In this document: positions 61,808 to 64,000 of the stretch, one piece after another
How the letters are laid out: the number at the start of each line of letters is the position of its first letter
How positions within the stretch are numbered: position 1 is the first letter of the stretch
Assembly (NCBI RefSeq): GCF_018614035.1
Contig: NZ_JAGGPA010000025.1
Location: forward strand, 1-64,000
Direction: 5' to 3'
From: Streptomyces sp. ISL-96
Lineage (GTDB): Bacteria > Actinomycetota > Actinomycetes > Streptomycetales > Streptomycetaceae
DNA: 64,000 nucleotides
Translations under genes and position numbers: made by a program
Notes under the pieces: generated by a model
What the model was told of the DNA's origin: nothing
The model's database searches: none
The model's input: the letters and a program-made list of their open reading frames with translations, nothing else

Positions 61808-62662
61808 GTGCCGTCAGTCCGCATCGCCGTGTTGATGACCAGTCACAATCGACGCGAAAAGACCATGTCGGCGCTTGCCGCGCTCGCAGAACAGCATGGA
61901 ATGCCGGAGGACACGGCCGTTCGTACCTATCTGGTTGACGCGGGCAGTACCGACGGCACCCCCTGCGCGGTCCGCGCCACCCACCCGGGAGTACAGGTCA
62001 CCACGGTCGGCAGTGATGTCTTCTGGGGCCACGGCATGCGCATCGCCAGCCGCGGCAGCCGACGGGCCGACGAGCCGGAATGGGACTACCAGCTCTGGCT
62101 CAACGACGATGTGACGCTGGACGGCGACGCCCTGGCCGTGCTGCTCGAAACCGCCCGCGCGGTCGGGTCCGGCAAGGTTGTCGTCGGCGCCGTACGGGCG
62201 CGGGACGGCCTCCGCACGACGTACTCCGGGCGCCGAGGCCGGGCCCTCGCGCTGGTCGAACCCACTGGACGGCCCGAGCCCTGCGACACGTACAACGGGA
62301 ACGTGGTGCTCCTGCCCCGCGCCGTGTGGGAAAGGGTCGGGGACATTGACGAGGTCTTCCGCCACGGCATGGGGGACTACGACCACGGACTGCGTGCCCG
62401 CCGAGCCGGCATCCCCACCTATGTGACCCCACGCCACGTCGGCAGCTGCGATTACGGCCCGCCCCTGACCGGCTCCCGTGAACCGGGCATCGGGGTGCGG
62501 GAGGCGCTGCGCCGTGTCACCTCACAGCGCGAACTGCCGCCCCGCCAATGGTGGGTCTACTGCCTGCGGCACTCGTGGCCGTGGGCCCCGTTGCTGCTGT
62601 TCTCGCCTTACGCGAAGACCGCGGCGCGAGCCGCGGTCCGCCGCTCCTACGCGGAGGGCTGA
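61808..62662 (+). CDS. Family 2 glycosyltransferase
   Basis: A 284-residue GT-A-fold glycosyltransferase. It opens IAVLMTSHNRREKTMSALAA. The nucleotide-sugar and metal site is YQLWLNDDVTLDGDALAVLL. Later segments are YNGNVVLLPRAVWERVGDID and GMGDYDHGLRARRAGI, which are seen in rhamnosyl- and related transferases. The start is GTG behind GAGGAG. The donor sugar is unknown; GDP-fucose is a candidate, given fcl and gmd. Confidence 0.88.
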   Translation: MPSVRIAVLMTSHNRREKTMSALAALAEQHGMPEDTAVRTYLVDAGSTDGTPCAVRATHPGVQVTTVGSDVFWGHGMRIASRGSRRADEPEWDYQLWLNDDVTLDGDALAVLLETARAVGSGKVVVGAVRARDGLRTTYSGRRGRALALVEPTGRPEPCDTYNGNVVLLPRAVWERVGDIDEVFRHGMGDYDHGLRARRAGIPTYVTPRHVGSCDYGPPLTGSREPGIGVREALRRVTSQRELPPRQWWVYCLRHSWPWAPLLLFSPYAKTAARAAVRRSYAEG

Positions 62663-62666
62663 TCCC

Positions 62667-63986
62667 TTGTCCTTCGACCCGACGACACCGCTGTTCGGCT
62701 GCACCGCGTTCCTGCTCGGGGCCGCCCTCATCGCGAGCTTCGTCCGCTGGCCCGGCTGGGCCATCGGTTTGTACACCACCATCCAGCTCTGGCAGTCGTA
62801 TCAATCCATGCCCGGATCCCAGTCGAGCGCGGGCGTGGATCTGCTTCCCACCGACGTGCTGACGATGTGTCTGCTCGCGGCGTCCCTCATCATCCTGGCG
62901 AGGAGGAGGGGGTACCGCGCCCCGTTGGCACTCCTCGCCCTGCTGTCCCTGACCGCCTGTGCGCTGCTCCGCGGATTCGGACGCTTCGATGCCCAGACGG
63001 TGGGCAACGAGGCCCGGACCCACTTCATCCAACTCCTGTGCGTCGCGTTCTTCGTCGCCGTCCTCTCTCCTGGCCGGCCGCTGGTGCGCACCGTGGCCCG
63101 CGTCTGGGTCGCGGCCGCCTGCGTTCTGTCCCTGCTGGCGCTGCTGTGGTGGCTGAAGGCCGGTATCGGCTCCAACTCCGAACAGGTCATGGTCGACGGG
63201 GTGCTCACCAACGCCCGTGCGCTGGGCCCGGCCGAAGCCCTGATCATCGGCCAGGCGGCCATTTTCCTGCTGTGCGGCCGGGGCCTCGCGGGCCCCGGCT
63301 TCCTGGCCTGGCCGCTGCTGATGGTCGTCGTCCTGATGCAGCACCGCACCGTCTGGCTGGCCGTCGGCATCATGTTCACGGGCTGGCTGCTGTCGCGCCG
63401 ACATCAGGGGGGATCCCGTCTCGCGGCGCTCACCGTCCTGGGTTCCCTGAGCACGCTCGGCCTGCTGGCTGTCTCCTGGGGTGTTGCCGAAGGGGTTACA
63501 TCGAGCCTCGGGGCTTCCAGTGCGGACGACACGACGCTCGTGTGGCGCGCGGACGGCTGGCTCGCGCTGCTGCCAAGGCTCGATGGAGTGCTGGACTGGC
63601 TGGTGGGGCTGCCGTTCGGCTCGGGCTATGACCGCATGATGAACGGGGTCCTCATCACCTTCTCCCCGCACAACTACTACCTGGAAGTGCTGCTGCGCCT
63701 CGGGCTCCTCGGCGTCGCGGCACTCCTGGCGCTGTACGCGACGGCCGGGCGCGCGGCCGGCGCGGACCGCGAGCACGGGCTGCTGATCCGGCTGCTGATC
63801 TGCGGCCACCTGATCTTCATGACCACCTACCCGCTCTTCCCCGAACAGGCCGTGATCCTCGGCCTGCTGGCGGCCTGCGCACGGCCGCGCAACGACGCAC
63901 CCAGTCCCCGTACGACCCAGGAGTCGCCGTGCCCAACAAGACCGCACTCATCACCGGCATCACCGGTCAGGACGGCTCGTATCTAG
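62667..63986 (+). CDS. O-antigen polymerase/ligase-like membrane protein
   Basis: A 439-residue protein with about ten or more hydrophobic segments. Near the C-terminus SPHNYYLEVLLRLGLLG lies in the position of the Wzy/WaaL signature loop, preceded by the periplasmic-type loop WRADGWLALLPRLDGVLDWL. It probably polymerises or transfers the exopolysaccharide. The start is TTG 62667, chosen because GGAGGG lies eight bases upstream, just after the GT2 stop. The last 58 bases overlap the start of gmd. Confidence 0.8.
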   Translation: MSFDPTTPLFGCTAFLLGAALIASFVRWPGWAIGLYTTIQLWQSYQSMPGSQSSAGVDLLPTDVLTMCLLAASLIILARRRGYRAPLALLALLSLTACALLRGFGRFDAQTVGNEARTHFIQLLCVAFFVAVLSPGRPLVRTVARVWVAAACVLSLLALLWWLKAGIGSNSEQVMVDGVLTNARALGPAEALIIGQAAIFLLCGRGLAGPGFLAWPLLMVVVLMQHRTVWLAVGIMFTGWLLSRRHQGGSRLAALTVLGSLSTLGLLAVSWGVAEGVTSSLGASSADDTTLVWRADGWLALLPRLDGVLDWLVGLPFGSGYDRMMNGVLITFSPHNYYLEVLLRLGLLGVAALLALYATAGRAAGADREHGLLIRLLICGHLIFMTTYPLFPEQAVILGLLAACARPRNDAPSPRTTQESPCPTRPHSSPASPVRTARI

Positions 63987-64000
63987 CCGAGCTCCTGCGC
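63929..64000 (+). CDS. gmd: GDP-mannose 4,6-dehydratase, N-terminal part
   Basis: The GTG at 63929 follows CAGGAG and starts PNKTALITGITGQDGSYLAE, the near-invariant N-terminus of Gmd with its NADP-binding GxxGxxG motif. Only 24 codons are in the window. It would make GDP-4-keto-6-deoxymannose for Fcl (58937), so the cluster should be able to produce GDP-L-fucose. Confidence 0.9.
   Translation, partial: MPNKTALITGITGQDGSYLAELLR

Overview
The window is high-GC actinobacterial DNA, almost certainly from a Streptomyces chromosome. The evidence is the strong third-position GC, frequent GTG and TTG starts behind GGAGG-type ribosome sites, a Hanks-type kinase, a Tat-exported phosphodiesterase, an argCJBDR operon in the usual Streptomyces order, and dispersed GC-rich palindromes built around a CCGGCGTTTGAGG core. 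No rRNA, tRNA or CRISPR array was seen.

Bases 1-26000 are mostly core chromosome: an aminoglycoside phosphotransferase-like gene running off the left edge, a membrane Ser/Thr kinase, a SpoU-type RNA methyltransferase, corrinoid and siroheme genes (cysG/cobA-like, a bluB-cobT fusion, cbiET), the metNIQ methionine importer, a HAD phosphatase, acetyltransferases, an ECF-like sigma factor, a glycerophosphodiesterase, a PlsC acyltransferase, a TetR/MFS pair and argGH. The second half of the arginine pathway, argCJBDR, lies at 38144-42972. The two arginine loci share a recognisable ARG-box sequence in front of argG and argC.

The accessory DNA lies between and after the arginine loci. (1) 26348-30283 is a lasso-peptide cluster (precursor, cyclase, RRE, peptidase, ABC exporter) in decay: the cyclase has two frameshifts and a stop, and the exporter has lost most of its membrane domain. 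(2) 32177-38128 is a tightly overlapping three-gene unit: a 1650-residue protein joining an N-terminal caspase-like peptidase, a central Hsp90-type ATPase fold and a C-terminal series of winged-helix-like repeats; a small zinc-ribbon-like protein; and a three-helix membrane protein. This is the best candidate in the window for an uncharacterised conflict (defence or cell-suicide) system. (3) 43030-49470 is a Tn7-like transposon (TnsA, TnsB, TnsC, TniQ) inserted directly upstream of the argC promoter. Beyond it lie a truncated S1-domain gene and a transposase remnant.

From 50122 to the right edge is an exopolysaccharide or cell-surface glycan cluster: nucleotide-sugar dehydrogenase, epimerase, WecA-like initiating transferase, WecG-type glycosyltransferase, LCP attachment enzyme, Wzz/BY-kinase with its low-molecular-weight phosphatase, GDP-fucose genes (fcl and the start of gmd), a GT2 glycosyltransferase, a Wzy/ligase-like membrane protein and FkbM-type methyltransferases. 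Several dead fragments of paralogues of these genes lie inside it in inverted orientation, which points to past duplication and rearrangement.
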